From: JANSWY01 sp965243755
GTDB taxonomy: Bacteria; Bacteroidota; Bacteroidia; Cytophagales; Cyclobacteriaceae
Length of the DNA stretch: 64,000 nt
Assembly (NCBI GenBank): GCA_965243755.1
Contig: CBDEVW010000004.1
Location: forward strand, 496,001 to 560,000
Reading direction: 5' to 3'
The notes beneath the pieces are model-generated. The model was not told the DNA's origin and did not search any database. It worked only from the letters and a program-made list of their open reading frames with translations. Shown piece after piece: positions 9,036 through 18,481 of the stretch. Numbering within the stretch: position 1 is the stretch's first letter; each line of letters starts with the position of its first letter. Position numbers and translations under genes: made by a program.

Positions 9036-9410
9036 TTATTGGACTAAAATCGTTTCCATTTGGACTTCTCCAGCTACGAGCTCACCATCCTTTTTTACGG
9101 CTCCCCAATAATATACCGCGATTTCCTCTGTAGATGATGAGTAACCTGTAACCTCAGTAAGGGCTATGGATACCGTTGATTTTGAAGACACTTTATTTTC
9201 ATCACTTATTGTTGGAGCCCAGGTTATCAATGCTAATGCATCAATGTCTGATGCGAAATAGTAAATGGATTGTTTACTGGTGTTTTTTAACTCCAATTGG
9301 TCGTTATTGATGGATAGCTCCAGGTCCCCTTCCATGACCAAATCATCACTGTTGCAACCCAGAAAGGTTATAGCAATCAACAAAATAATTAGTGCATTAA
9401 GTTTTTTCAT
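9036..9410 (-). CDS. small lipoprotein, unknown function
   Basis: 124 residues with an SpII signal: hydrophobic run then TFLGC, with the lipidated cysteine at position 19. The mature part is short and beta-rich (LELSINNDQLELKNTS, VSIALTEVTGY) with no recognised domain. It is convergent with the AddB-like gene and divergent from dnaE, and stands alone. Placement on the periplasmic side of a membrane is expected from the lipobox. Confidence 0.75.
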   Translation of the reverse strand: MKKLNALIILLIAITFLGCNSDDLVMEGDLELSINNDQLELKNTSKQSIYYFASDIDALALITWAPTISDENKVSSKSTVSIALTEVTGYSSSTEEIAVYYWGAVKKDGELVAGEVQMETILVQ

Positions 9411-9473
9411 CGTTCCGAATTTAAGCTATTCAACAGACCCTCAAAAAATAAGATTCGTTGTATTGATTTATCA

Positions 9474-9551
9474 GGCATTGCAAATGCCGGCCCAGCTACT
9501 GCTCTGTCGCAATTTCATTGCGATCGCATCTTCCATGGCATTTGCAATGCC
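9474..9551. repeat. REP-like inverted pair; dispersed repeat copy 2
   Basis: Three palindromes in 78 bases: GGCATTGCAAATGCC (9474-9488), CGCAATTTCATTGCG (9508-9522) and GGCATTTGCAATGCC (9537-9551). The outer two are exact reverse complements of each other, so they can also pair over the whole element, as in REPIN/BIME structures. The right part (9507-9551) is the second copy of the 45-base repeat at 5914-5958. The element occupies the middle of the 307-base spacer 9411-9717 before dnaE; the rest shows nothing recognisable. Confidence 0.65.
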
Positions 9552-9717
9552 CATCATTTTATCATCTGTAAACTTCAATTTCTTCTCCAAAATCCATCCC
9601 ATTCCTGAACTCAAATGATTAGATTTGAAGTTATATCCAATGCTAAATCACCACTCATTTGGGTATCGGACTGATGAAGTCCAGCGAAGAAAATATAAAC
9701 ACTTGAGCACGAGCTAG

Positions 9718-12700
9718 ATGTATTTAATTTTTGATACTGAAACCACCGGTTTACCTAAAAACTATTCTGCACCCATTGAAGACCTGGACAACTGGCCAAG
9801 ACTGGTTCAGCTGGCCTGGCAGTTGCATGGGCCCAAAGGGGAACTTATTTCAGCACAAAATTATATTGTTAAGCCAGAAGGATTTACCATACCTTTCAAT
9901 GCTGAAAAAGTTCACGGCATCAGTACCAAACGTGCCCTGGAAGAAGGGCATGACTTAAAGGAAGTGCTTGAAAAGTTCAAGGAAGATCTGGCCAAAACAC
10001 AGTCCACCATTGGTCACAACATTGAATTTGATAATAAGATCATTGGAGCCGAATTCCTAAGAAAGGAAATCGAAAACAACCTGCAGGAGATTCAGGATAT
10101 TGATACTTCGGAGGTATCCGTGGAGTTTTGCAACCTCGCGGGTGGTATTGGTGGAAAGCTGAAGAAGCCGAAGCTGATTGAGCTCTACGAAAAGCTATTT
10201 GGTGAACCATTTGATGATGCCCATGATGCGGCGTATGATGTGGACGCTACCTCCAAAGCGTTTTTTGGATTGATTAAAGAGGGTGTAGTAAAACCCCTTG
10301 ATGATACACCGGTTGCAGAGATTGAATATGAGGCTCCCAAACTGGCAGATGCCAACTTTGCCAAAAAGCAGAAAAAAGCTTCCGGTAGATTGGGTGACTC
10401 CAAAGTGGATGCCAGGGATATTGAAGGCGCATTTTGCCATTTACATCTGCATTCTCAATTCTCCATTTTGCAGGCAACACCAGATATTAAAGGCATCATA
10501 GCAAAGGCCAAAGAACACAACATGCCGGCAGTGGCCATTACCGACCTGGGAAATATGTTTGGCGCATTCCAATTCGTAAAGGAAGCCCTGAAGAATGAAA
10601 TCAAACCGGTAGTTGGGTGTGAATTCTATCTGTCTGAAGAACGTCTTAAACATAAGTTTACCAAAGACAATCCCGACCGTAGAAATAACCAGGTGTTGCT
10701 GGCAAAGAACAAAACCGGCTACCACAACCTGGCCAAACTAAGTTCACTGGGTTATGAAGAGGGTTTATATGGCCTGTACCCCAGAATCGACAAAGAACTT
10801 GTAACACAATATAAAGAAGGGGTCATTGCATTGACAGGAGGTCTGGCATCAGAAGTTCCCAACCTTATCCTTAATGTGGGTGAAACCCAGGCAGAGGAAG
10901 CTTTTCAATGGTGGCACCAGACTTTTGGTGACGACTTCTATGTGGAGCTGATCCGGCACAACCGCGAAGAAGAAAACCATGTCAACGAGGTGTTGGTCGG
11001 TTTTGCAAGAAAATATGATGTGAAGATCATTGCCGCCAATGAGGTCTACTACCTCAATCAGGAGGATGCGGAGGCACATGATGTTTTGTTGTGTGTGAAA
11101 GAAGGTGAAATGAAGTCCACACCAATTGGTCGCGGTAGGGGTTTTCGATATGGGTTCCCAAATGATCAATATTATTTCAAGTCGCAGGATGAAATGAAAA
11201 AGCTGTTTGCTGATATTCCTGAGGCGATTGAAAACATCAGTGAACTGCTTGATAAGATTGAAGAATACAAGCTGGAACGGGATGTACTGCTACCTGCATT
11301 TGATATTCCTGAGGAATTTAAGGATCCCCGGGATGAGGAAGATGGTGGTAAACGTGGTGAAAACAATTACCTCCGTCACCTGACCTATGAAGGAGCAAAA
11401 AAACGTTATGAGGAGATCACTGACGAAATCAGGGAACGTCTTGACTTTGAACTGGAAACCATTGCCAACACCGGATACCCGGGATACTTTCTTATTGTAC
11501 AGGACTTCACCTCAGAGGCCCGGAAAATGGGAGTGTCTGTTGGTCCGGGCAGGGGATCTGCTGCCGGTTCCGCGGTGGCCTATTGTATTGGAATTACCAA
11601 TGTAGATCCAATTGCATACGACCTACTTTTTGAGCGTTTTCTGAATCCAGACAGGGTATCACTTCCCGATATTGATATTGACTTTGACGATGAAGGCAGG
11701 GAGAAGGTAATTAATTATGTGATTGATAAATATGGCAAAAATCAGGTAGCTCAAATCATCACCTATGGTACCATGGCCGCCAAGTCATCCATCAGGGACG
11801 CAGGTCGTGTTATGGAATTAAGCCTGCCGGAGACCGATTCAATTGCCAAACTGATTCCGGAACGTCCCGGAGTGAGTCTTGCAAAGGCCTTTGACGAAGT
11901 GGAAGAGCTTCGGGAATTGAAAAAAGGCAGGGACCTGAAAGCCGAAGTGATCAAACAGGCAACAGTACTGGAGGGTTCAGTACGTAACACGGGGACACAC
12001 GCTTGTGGTGTCATCATCACCCCGGACGACATCACTAAATTTATACCGGTGTCCACTGCGAAGGATTCTGATATGCTGGTCACGCAGTTTGATAACAGCG
12101 TGGTAGAATCAGCGGGTATGCTAAAGATGGACTTCCTGGGACTGAAGACACTTTCCATCATCAAAACCGCCATTGCCCATGTTGAAGAACGTCATGGCAT
12201 CAAAATAGACCCTGACGAAATTCCCCTGGATGATCCTAAAACATATGAGCTGTACCAAAGAGGGGAAACTAATGGTACTTTCCAGTTTGAGTCTCCGGGA
12301 ATGCAAAAGCACCTTCGAGCACTGAAACCTGACCGTTTTGCTGACTTAATTGCCATGAACGCCCTGTATCGTCCGGGACCAATGGAATACATTCCTAATT
12401 TCATCAGAAGAAAGCATGGTGAAGAAGAGATCACCTACGATCTGGATGACATGGAGGAGTACCTGGCGGAAACTTACGGTATTACGGTTTATCAGGAGCA
12501 GGTGATGTTGCTGTCACAGAAGCTGGCAGGATTTACCAAAGGTGAAGCCGATGTGCTACGGAAGGCCATGGGTAAGAAAATCTTTGCCTTGCTGGAAAAG
12601 CTGAAGCCTAAGTTTATTGAAGGAGGGAAAGAGAGAGGTCATGATCCCAAGATTCTGGAGAAGGTTTGGAAAGACTGGGAAGCATTTGCTGCCTATGCCT

Positions 12701-13944
12701 TTAACAAATCTCACTCCACCTGTTATTCCGTAGTGGCGTATCAAACAGCCTATCTCAAAGCAAATTACCCGGCAGAATACATGGCAGCTGTGCTTACGCA
12801 CAACCAGAGCAATATTGAGAAGGTGAGCTTCTTTATGGAAGAGTGTCGAAACAGGCAAATTCCTGTTCTGGGACCTCATGTTAATGAATCCGGTGTGCAT
12901 TTCAAGGTAAATAAGGAAGGCGAAATACGGTTTGGATTAGGAGCAATCAAGGGGACAGGTGATGCTGCTGTGCAGGCCATCATTGAAGAAAGAGATAAAA
13001 ACGGTCCTTTTAAAGATTTCTTTGATTTTGCTACAAGAGTAAACCTGCGAACAGTCAATAAAAAGACTTTCGAAAGCCTGGCAATGAGTGGCGCTTTCGA
13101 TTGCTTTGAGACCTACAACAGAAGGCAGTACCTTACTCCGGACGAATCTGATACAACCTTAATCGAGAAAGCGATCAAGTATGCCAACAAGATGCAGGCA
13201 GAAAAGGCCAGTGCACAATCTTCTTTGTTTGGTGGAGATTCAGGAGTGGATGTGCCTGTTCCGCGGGTGCAACAGATGGAAGATTTTGGAAACATCGAGA
13301 AACTGAATATCGAAAAAGAGGTAGTGGGGCTCTACATCTCCGGGCATCCATTGGATCAGTTCAGGTTTGAGATGAAGTATTTCACCAATGCTAACCTTGG
13401 GCAATTGAATGACCTGCATTCATTATCAAACCTTTCTATCATAAGGTTGGGTGGCGTAGTTTCCAGCATCAATCACAGAACGTCCAAGAAAGGCAATCCG
13501 TTTGGGGTGATCACCATGGAAGATTACAACGACTCATATACTTTCTATCTCTTTTCCCAGGATTACATCAAATTCAAAGAATATTTTATGCCTGGCTGGT
13601 TTCTTTATATTCAGGGTGTTGTAAAGCCTAGATGGAAAAGTGAGGAGCTTGAATTTAAAATAACAGATATTGCTCCGCTTTCGGAAATCAGGGAAAAATA
13701 CACCAAAGGCCTGGAGCTGAGTATGGACCTGAACCATGTGAACGAGTCAACCATTAAAGAGCTGGAAAAGATTACCAGAGAACATGAAGGCAATTGCACT
13801 TTGAAGTTTAATGTAACAACGGTGCATGAAAACAGGGTAGTAAACCTGGAGATGCTTTCCAGAAAAGTTAAAATAGATCCTGCTGATGAACTGATCAATA
13901 AGCTGGAAGAATTTGAAGAAGTAAGGTATAAGGTGATATTGTAA
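9718..13944 (+). CDS. dnaE: DNA polymerase III alpha subunit with fused N-terminal exonuclease
   Basis: 1408-residue replicative polymerase. Residues 1-190 form a DnaQ-like DEDDh 3'-5' exonuclease with all five residues present: D6 and E8 (IFDTETTG), D105 (HNIEFD), H169 and D174 (HDAAYD). The PHP domain begins near 238 with H241-L-H243-L-H245. The palm carries PDIDIDF (650-656), followed by the NTGTHACGVII and ALYRPGPMEYIP signatures of DnaE. QSSLF (1167-1171) fits the beta-clamp binding consensus. An OB-fold-like region follows (about 1235-1330). The protein therefore supplies polymerase and proofreading in one chain, unlike the separate DnaE and DnaQ of E. coli. Such fusions are known among Bacteroidota, which supports the taxonomic call. 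Single transcription unit. Confidence 0.97.
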   Translation: MYLIFDTETTGLPKNYSAPIEDLDNWPRLVQLAWQLHGPKGELISAQNYIVKPEGFTIPFNAEKVHGISTKRALEEGHDLKEVLEKFKEDLAKTQSTIGHNIEFDNKIIGAEFLRKEIENNLQEIQDIDTSEVSVEFCNLAGGIGGKLKKPKLIELYEKLFGEPFDDAHDAAYDVDATSKAFFGLIKEGVVKPLDDTPVAEIEYEAPKLADANFAKKQKKASGRLGDSKVDARDIEGAFCHLHLHSQFSILQATPDIKGIIAKAKEHNMPAVAITDLGNMFGAFQFVKEALKNEIKPVVGCEFYLSEERLKHKFTKDNPDRRNNQVLLAKNKTGYHNLAKLSSLGYEEGLYGLYPRIDKELVTQYKEGVIALTGGLASEVPNLILNVGETQAEEAFQWWHQTFGDDFYVELIRHNREEENHVNEVLVGFARKYDVKIIAANEVYYLNQEDAEAHDVLLCVKEGEMKSTPIGRGRGFRYGFPNDQYYFKSQDEMKKLFADIPEAIENISELLDKIEEYKLERDVLLPAFDIPEEFKDPRDEEDGGKRGENNYLRHLTYEGAKKRYEEITDEIRERLDFELETIANTGYPGYFLIVQDFTSEARKMGVSVGPGRGSAAGSAVAYCIGITNVDPIAYDLLFERFLNPDRVSLPDIDIDFDDEGREKVINYVIDKYGKNQVAQIITYGTMAAKSSIRDAGRVMELSLPETDSIAKLIPERPGVSLAKAFDEVEELRELKKGRDLKAEVIKQATVLEGSVRNTGTHACGVIITPDDITKFIPVSTAKDSDMLVTQFDNSVVESAGMLKMDFLGLKTLSIIKTAIAHVEERHGIKIDPDEIPLDDPKTYELYQRGETNGTFQFESPGMQKHLRALKPDRFADLIAMNALYRPGPMEYIPNFIRRKHGEEEITYDLDDMEEYLAETYGITVYQEQVMLLSQKLAGFTKGEADVLRKAMGKKIFALLEKLKPKFIEGGKERGHDPKILEKVWKDWEAFAAYAFNKSHSTCYSVVAYQTAYLKANYPAEYMAAVLTHNQSNIEKVSFFMEECRNRQIPVLGPHVNESGVHFKVNKEGEIRFGLGAIKGTGDAAVQAIIEERDKNGPFKDFFDFATRVNLRTVNKKTFESLAMSGAFDCFETYNRRQYLTPDESDTTLIEKAIKYANKMQAEKASAQSSLFGGDSGVDVPVPRVQQMEDFGNIEKLNIEKEVVGLYISGHPLDQFRFEMKYFTNANLGQLNDLHSLSNLSIIRLGGVVSSINHRTSKKGNPFGVITMEDYNDSYTFYLFSQDYIKFKEYFMPGWFLYIQGVVKPRWKSEELEFKITDIAPLSEIREKYTKGLELSMDLNHVNESTIKELEKITREHEGNCTLKFNVTTVHENRVVNLEMLSRKVKIDPADELINKLEEFEEVRYKVIL

Positions 13945-14029
13945 TTTCTGAACCATTGAAGTAGGGAAATGAGTAAATTGCTAGTATCTAATGGTGAGGT
14001 TTGTTTAAACTTGCCGAAATTTTTTTACT

Positions 14030-16117
14030 ATGAAACAACTCATCTCTTTTGCTTTTATAAGCTTTACTTTCTTCTCTGTCTCCGCACAGTTTTATCTCGA
14101 GAAATCAACGTCCTTTCAGGAGAAGGCTTATTCTGATGAATATATGACTGCTACAGTTGATGGGAAAGTGGTGATTCAAAAACTATTGTACCCTAAGGCT
14201 GATCCGAACACCTACATAGACATCTCCATCTACTCTCCTGCGCTGGAAGAGCTGCAATCATTCAGTTATTCCTATGCGGGCAACTTCAAACACCTGGGAT
14301 CCTTCGAGGACAATGGTAAAGTGGTTAGTCTTTATAAAGATCATGTCAGCAACTTTAAAATATTTCAAATCAATGTGAATTCTCTTGAGGTCAGCGTGAC
14401 AGAAGGAACTCAACCCTTGCCGTATTTCAAGGAAATTCAATTGCAATACAAGGACAAGGCTTTTTTCTATTCCACTGAGAGCAAAAAGACTCCACAATTG
14501 ATTTCAGTAGACCTCAATGGCCAAATCAAGCAATACCCGATTGCCATCAGGGGTTATGACGTAAAAACACTTAAGGTCTTTGACTTTCAATTGGATAGCG
14601 CCGGAACTTCATTTTTATGGTCTTCCATGGTAAAAACCTCAAAGAAAACGGAGGCTGTAATCTTTCGGACCAGTGTATTGGGCGAAGTATTGGACGTGTA
14701 TCACCTAAAAATGCCTGAAGGTCGCCGGATATTTGATATGAAGACTTATTTTTCTAATGGACAACTGGCGGTAGGAGGAGTTTACAGTGATGCCTTCCCT
14801 CTGCTTGCTGAAGGAATGTTTTACGGTGTGTATCAAGAAGGATTCCAGTTAAATTATGAGTTGTTGGAAGATATGCCATTGCCCCCAGCTGGATTTTATC
14901 CAAGACGAAAAAAGACAAATAAGGTCGGTAAGGATCAGACTGGCTTTGAAGTTCAACTTCAGCCTATTTTTTATAGTAATGGACTGGTTTTCTATTTCAA
15001 TTTTATTGATCCGGAATACAATTATAATTCTCAGCTCATTGGTCACACAATTCCGAGTGTAACAGTTACAAAATTTAAAGGAACGGTAAAAATCTGGCAG
15101 GAAGGCATTCATTTTGATGTATTAATAAAGCCCCCTCTCAGACAAGATGCAGTTAAATACCAATTGGAGAATGATTCAATATTTCAAATTTACCTTTTAG
15201 GAGATTTCTCCATTGCCAGTGCAGAATTTGATAATAACGGACTTGCTTACGGTTACAAGGAATATTCGGTGGTCAACTCGGACTTTAAAGGTTGGGATCA
15301 ATCAAAGCCAGGTTTTGGTGTCTATTATGCGACAGGGGAATCTTATAAGCCGGGAAAGGAAATCGTCGATAAGGAAATCGTCTCAATCCAGTTTTTGGGC
15401 AAGACCTATGAAAGTGTGATGGCAGAAATTGGAAGTTCCGTTGCGTCTGTCACTAGTGAAACAAACCCCTGCTATGATAAGGAATACATCAATAAATTGT
15501 TGGGAGCAAAGCTTCAGGCGTTCAGTGAGCAGGATGCTGCAATGCAGGCGTTAATGGAAAAAAAGATTACCCATTTGGCCAAAATCAATGGCTGGGATGC
15601 CAATCAGGAAGCCGAGTATTCATTGAAGCTGATCAGTACTCCGGAGTATACCAGGTTATATAACGCCAAACTTGGAAGATCTCAGCGGTTTCTTAATCAA
15701 TTAACCTCGTTGATGGATGAGTCAAAGGACATGTGCGAAGTAGCAGAGCTCATTAACAACTATCTGGAGAGAGGAATAGAGACTAACAAGAAGGAATGGG
15801 AGTTGGTCATGGCTGATCTTGACAGGGACCTTGGAGATGAACTACAAAACATAAAAATGAAGCATGAACTAAGTGAAGCAGAGCTACAAATTGTTGGAGA
15901 ATACATTGATCTTGATGATGAAGCGTATGGGATTGTATTCCAGAAAGATGGAAATGTATTTGACATTGTCAATGGCTACAAGACCAATGCAAGAACATGG
16001 AAAGTTGAGGATGGTAAATTATGTTTTATGTCCATTTGCCTGGATTACAGCTATCAGGATGCTACACTTTCCTACTCGGTCTTTGGTGAAGCGGTAAGGT
16101 ATAAGAAAGTTAATTAG
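14030..16117 (+). CDS. large secreted protein, unknown function
   Basis: 695 residues with a signal peptide (FAFISFTFFSVSAQ, cleavage near 20). Residues 20-460 are rich in beta strands with regular aromatic positions, a layout suggestive of a beta-propeller or surface beta protein, but no blade motif is clear. Residues about 470-610 are helical and charged. The C-terminal 60 residues contain short strands and a paired cysteine segment (LCFMSICLDYS). No catalytic motif or sorting domain is recognised. It lies 85 bases after dnaE and ends in a strong hairpin terminator (16149-16174), so it may be its own transcription unit. Confidence 0.8.
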   Translation: MKQLISFAFISFTFFSVSAQFYLEKSTSFQEKAYSDEYMTATVDGKVVIQKLLYPKADPNTYIDISIYSPALEELQSFSYSYAGNFKHLGSFEDNGKVVSLYKDHVSNFKIFQINVNSLEVSVTEGTQPLPYFKEIQLQYKDKAFFYSTESKKTPQLISVDLNGQIKQYPIAIRGYDVKTLKVFDFQLDSAGTSFLWSSMVKTSKKTEAVIFRTSVLGEVLDVYHLKMPEGRRIFDMKTYFSNGQLAVGGVYSDAFPLLAEGMFYGVYQEGFQLNYELLEDMPLPPAGFYPRRKKTNKVGKDQTGFEVQLQPIFYSNGLVFYFNFIDPEYNYNSQLIGHTIPSVTVTKFKGTVKIWQEGIHFDVLIKPPLRQDAVKYQLENDSIFQIYLLGDFSIASAEFDNNGLAYGYKEYSVVNSDFKGWDQSKPGFGVYYATGESYKPGKEIVDKEIVSIQFLGKTYESVMAEIGSSVASVTSETNPCYDKEYINKLLGAKLQAFSEQDAAMQALMEKKITHLAKINGWDANQEAEYSLKLISTPEYTRLYNAKLGRSQRFLNQLTSLMDESKDMCEVAELINNYLERGIETNKKEWELVMADLDRDLGDELQNIKMKHELSEAELQIVGEYIDLDDEAYGIVFQKDGNVFDIVNGYKTNARTWKVEDGKLCFMSICLDYSYQDATLSYSVFGEAVRYKKVN

Positions 16118-16148
16118 GTCCACCTCTCATGTGAACCTAATTAAATTG

Positions 16149-16174
16149 AAACCCGGGATTTAATTCCGGGTTTT
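16149..16174. terminator. bidirectional terminator
   Basis: AAACCCGGGA and TCCGGGTTTT form a GC-rich stem with a short AT loop, with A- and T-rich flanks on both sides. It separates two convergent genes and overlaps the stop codon of the minus-strand gene at 16173. Confidence 0.8.
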
Positions 16175-16667
16175 AACTTTTCAACTCAGTTTTATTAAAC
16201 ATATACCGGGCAATTTTCCACACTCCTTCAACCTTTTCAAATACAAATAATTCCCTGTTTGCTTCCGGAATAGTTTGCTTAGTGGCATGAATCAATGTGG
16301 TACCTTTGGAGCTGGTAACCGCAAACGCATAGTCATAGTCCACAACGATTTCATCAATGTAAAATTCAATGTTTAGCTGAATCTGCGAGAATATGTACTG
16401 GTAAGATTGTAGAATACTTTCTGATCCAATGGCAGAGGGAGCACCGCTGGGCATAAATACACCATCATTTGTATACAAACTTACCGCCAGAGCGGCATCT
16501 GAGGTATTAAGTGATTTTTTGTAAGTCTGAAGCAATGTTGTTATTGCTTCTTTGTCTTGCTTTCTCAATTTCTCCTGATTTTTAGTTTCTGAAATAATTT
16601 TCAATTCTGTGCCAGCATAGCCCATGGAGATCGCCATAAGCAATGCTGGTAGCAACAACTTTTTCAT
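16173..16667 (-). CDS. secreted SnoaL/DUF4440-like (NTF2 fold) protein
   Basis: 164 residues with a signal peptide (LLLPALLMAISMGYAG). The mature protein has the NTF2-fold pattern of the SgcJ/EcaC/DUF4440 group: an N-terminal helix with LLQTYKKSLNTSDAALAVSLYTNDGVFMP, the phrase SAIGSESILQSYQYIF, and a final VEGVWKIARYMF strand. Family members are small cone-shaped proteins that bind or convert small hydrophobic ligands; the ligand here cannot be deduced. Two further secreted NTF2-like proteins lie within 5 kb (17368, 20349). The adjacent Crp/Fnr gene is on the same strand. Confidence 0.85.
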   Translation of the reverse strand: MKKLLLPALLMAISMGYAGTELKIISETKNQEKLRKQDKEAITTLLQTYKKSLNTSDAALAVSLYTNDGVFMPSGAPSAIGSESILQSYQYIFSQIQLNIEFYIDEIVVDYDYAFAVTSSKGTTLIHATKQTIPEANRELFVFEKVEGVWKIARYMFNKTELKS

Positions 16668-16758
16668 ATTTGTATGCTTTGTTATTGTACCCTACAAAAT
16701 TGATGAGGAGTGTCGGGGTTGACCAATAAACTATTTTAAGAAGGAACCTTAAACTATC

Positions 16759-17340
16759 TTAAGACTGGCTGATCTTTTTCCGAATATTACTCAGAAATTC
16801 AGGCGTAATGCCCAGGTAGGATGCAATTTGCACATTCGAAATTCTATTATGCAGGTGGCCATAGTTTTCCAGGAAATCAAGGTATCGCTGTTCTGCTGTA
16901 GTGCTGATGGTTTGCAACAGGCGATTTTGCAACAACACAAATTCGTTTTCGATGATTACCCGGAATATACGGTTGAATTTGAGGCTATCTTCATAAAATG
17001 AGATGAGTGCCTTTTTCTCAATCTGCAGGACCCGCGAAGGTTCTATTGCCTCAATGTATAACTGACTGGGTAGCCCTGAGTGAAAGCTGCCGATATCAGT
17101 TATCCATTGATTTTCAGTGGCAAAATGAAGGTTGTGTTCTTTGGCATCCCCATCTACTTTGTACATTTTGAAACAACCTTCTACAATGAAATTATAGTGT
17201 TTGCAAACCTCACCCTGGGCCAACAAAAATTGTCTCCGCTTTAAACTTCTGGAGGTGACTTGTTGCTCCAGCTCCTTTATTTCCATTGCATCCAAAGTAA
17301 GGTATGCATTGAGGTGATCTATTAACGGAGAAATTGACAT
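16759..17340 (-). CDS. Crp/Fnr family transcriptional regulator
   Basis: 193 residues. The N-terminal 120 residues form a cyclic-nucleotide-binding-type beta roll (FLLAQGEVCKHYNFIVEGCFKMY), but the phosphate-binding arginine motif of Crp is not apparent and cysteines are too few for an Fnr iron-sulfur cluster. After the dimer helix, a winged helix-turn-helix follows (ISNVQIASYLGITPEFLSNIRKK). This short architecture is common in Bacteroidota. It is flanked on the same strand by two secreted NTF2-like genes (28 bases after 17368's stop, 91 before 16667), so it may regulate them or itself. Confidence 0.9.
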   Translation of the reverse strand: MSISPLIDHLNAYLTLDAMEIKELEQQVTSRSLKRRQFLLAQGEVCKHYNFIVEGCFKMYKVDGDAKEHNLHFATENQWITDIGSFHSGLPSQLYIEAIEPSRVLQIEKKALISFYEDSLKFNRIFRVIIENEFVLLQNRLLQTISTTAEQRYLDFLENYGHLHNRISNVQIASYLGITPEFLSNIRKKISQS

Positions 17341-17367
17341 GGGAAAATTGTGGTTTTTATCTTAGGC

Positions 17368-17829
17368 TTACCAAAATTCATTGATACGGGCAATCTTACC
17401 GTCCTTAAACTCAAATAAAGTCATTTGGGACGCTCCTTCTTTAGTCTTACCGTCCTTTTTGGAAATAAATTGCTTTTCAACGGCTACTGCATTTAGTCCC
17501 GTAATTTTTGCGTTCACTTTGATGTCAATAATGGATCCATTGTATGCGCCATTTTCGAGGTTTCTAATGTATCCGTCATAAAGATCCTTTCTGGAGTAGG
17601 TGCCGCCATATTTAGGGTGAACATAGGTGAAGTCCTCAGTGAACAAATCAAATAATGTATCTATCTGATCTGCACTTGAATTAGCTTGAAAAATCTGAAG
17701 ATTCAATGCATAGTATTGATCTACCAGGTTTAATAGTGTGTCCTGGTGGGTTTGTGGCGTCTGGGCCATTAATACCTGTGACAAACAGGTAAACAAGAGA
17801 AGAACGGGTAGTTTAAGTAATTGAGTCAT
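17368..17829 (-). CDS. secreted NTF2-like (DUF4440-type) protein
   Basis: 153 residues with a signal peptide (LLLFTCLSQVLMAQ, cleavage near 23). The mature part fits the NTF2/DUF4440 fold: helix LVDQYYALNLQIFQANSSADQIDTLFDLFTEDFTYVHP, middle SRKDLYDGYIRNL, and a terminal strand FEFKDGKIARINEFW, the usual closing strand of the family. Substrate unknown. The gene lies 28 bases upstream of the Crp/Fnr gene on the same strand, so the two are probably co-transcribed. Confidence 0.85.
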   Translation of the reverse strand: MTQLLKLPVLLLFTCLSQVLMAQTPQTHQDTLLNLVDQYYALNLQIFQANSSADQIDTLFDLFTEDFTYVHPKYGGTYSRKDLYDGYIRNLENGAYNGSIIDIKVNAKITGLNAVAVEKQFISKKDGKTKEGASQMTLFEFKDGKIARINEFW

Positions 17830-17845
17830 TTAATATGTTAATTAT

Positions 17846-18481
17846 TTAAAGGTTAAAAAATCCAAAATAATACAGCTGGAATAGGAAAGAAATAATGCCA
17901 ATCACAAACATATATGCACCCTGCTTACGATAAGATTGTGTGTACATGTAATAACGTTGATCATCAAATCCTTTTACTTTCCCCTGCCAATAGAAATAAC
18001 CGGCAATAATGCCGATAAATCCACCAAGAAATGCAAATAGCCACATGGTGTAGAAAATAATCAACGAGGGCTCAGTGCCTTTTTGTAGCTTTAACAGCTT
18101 TTCCCTTTTGACTTTTTCAATATCTTCATCATTGACCGTTTCTCCTCTGTTTTCGAGTTCAGTTCGGGCATTCTGGACAAAATGCTCGTGCCAATCCTGG
18201 GGGTTAAGGACTATTTCTTTCAGTTCGTCCGTATTGTAACCTGCGACTCCTTCTTCCACTTTATCTGAGTCTGAGGGACTGACTAATTGCAGGGCACGTT
18301 CAAAATCTGCTTCCAATACTTCAACAACAAAGGGTTGAGCATTTCCCTGACCCAATGCCGAGTGTAAGTGTGTCTCTGGTGATTTCACCTGAAAGGAGAT
18401 CCTGTGGGCATTCAGAATAGCCTCAGTTTGTACCAGGCTCTCCTTATCCAGATAGTCTCCTAATTTTACCCATTCATTCAT
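17846..18481 (-). CDS. DUF2007-type membrane protein
   Basis: 211 residues. The N-terminal 75 residues match the DUF2007 putative signal-transducing domain: WVKLGDYLDKESLVQTEAILNAHRI, then PFVVEVLEADFERALQLV. A charged linker follows, then two membrane helices (about 148-170, IIFYTMWLFAFLGGFIGIIAGYF, and about 190-210, YMFVIGIISFLFQLYYFGF). Its start codon overlaps the stop of the upstream EEP-family gene by four bases, so the two are translationally coupled and probably act together at the membrane. The function of the family is not established. Confidence 0.85.
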   Translation of the reverse strand: MNEWVKLGDYLDKESLVQTEAILNAHRISFQVKSPETHLHSALGQGNAQPFVVEVLEADFERALQLVSPSDSDKVEEGVAGYNTDELKEIVLNPQDWHEHFVQNARTELENRGETVNDEDIEKVKREKLLKLQKGTEPSLIIFYTMWLFAFLGGFIGIIAGYFYWQGKVKGFDDQRYYMYTQSYRKQGAYMFVIGIISFLFQLYYFGFFNL

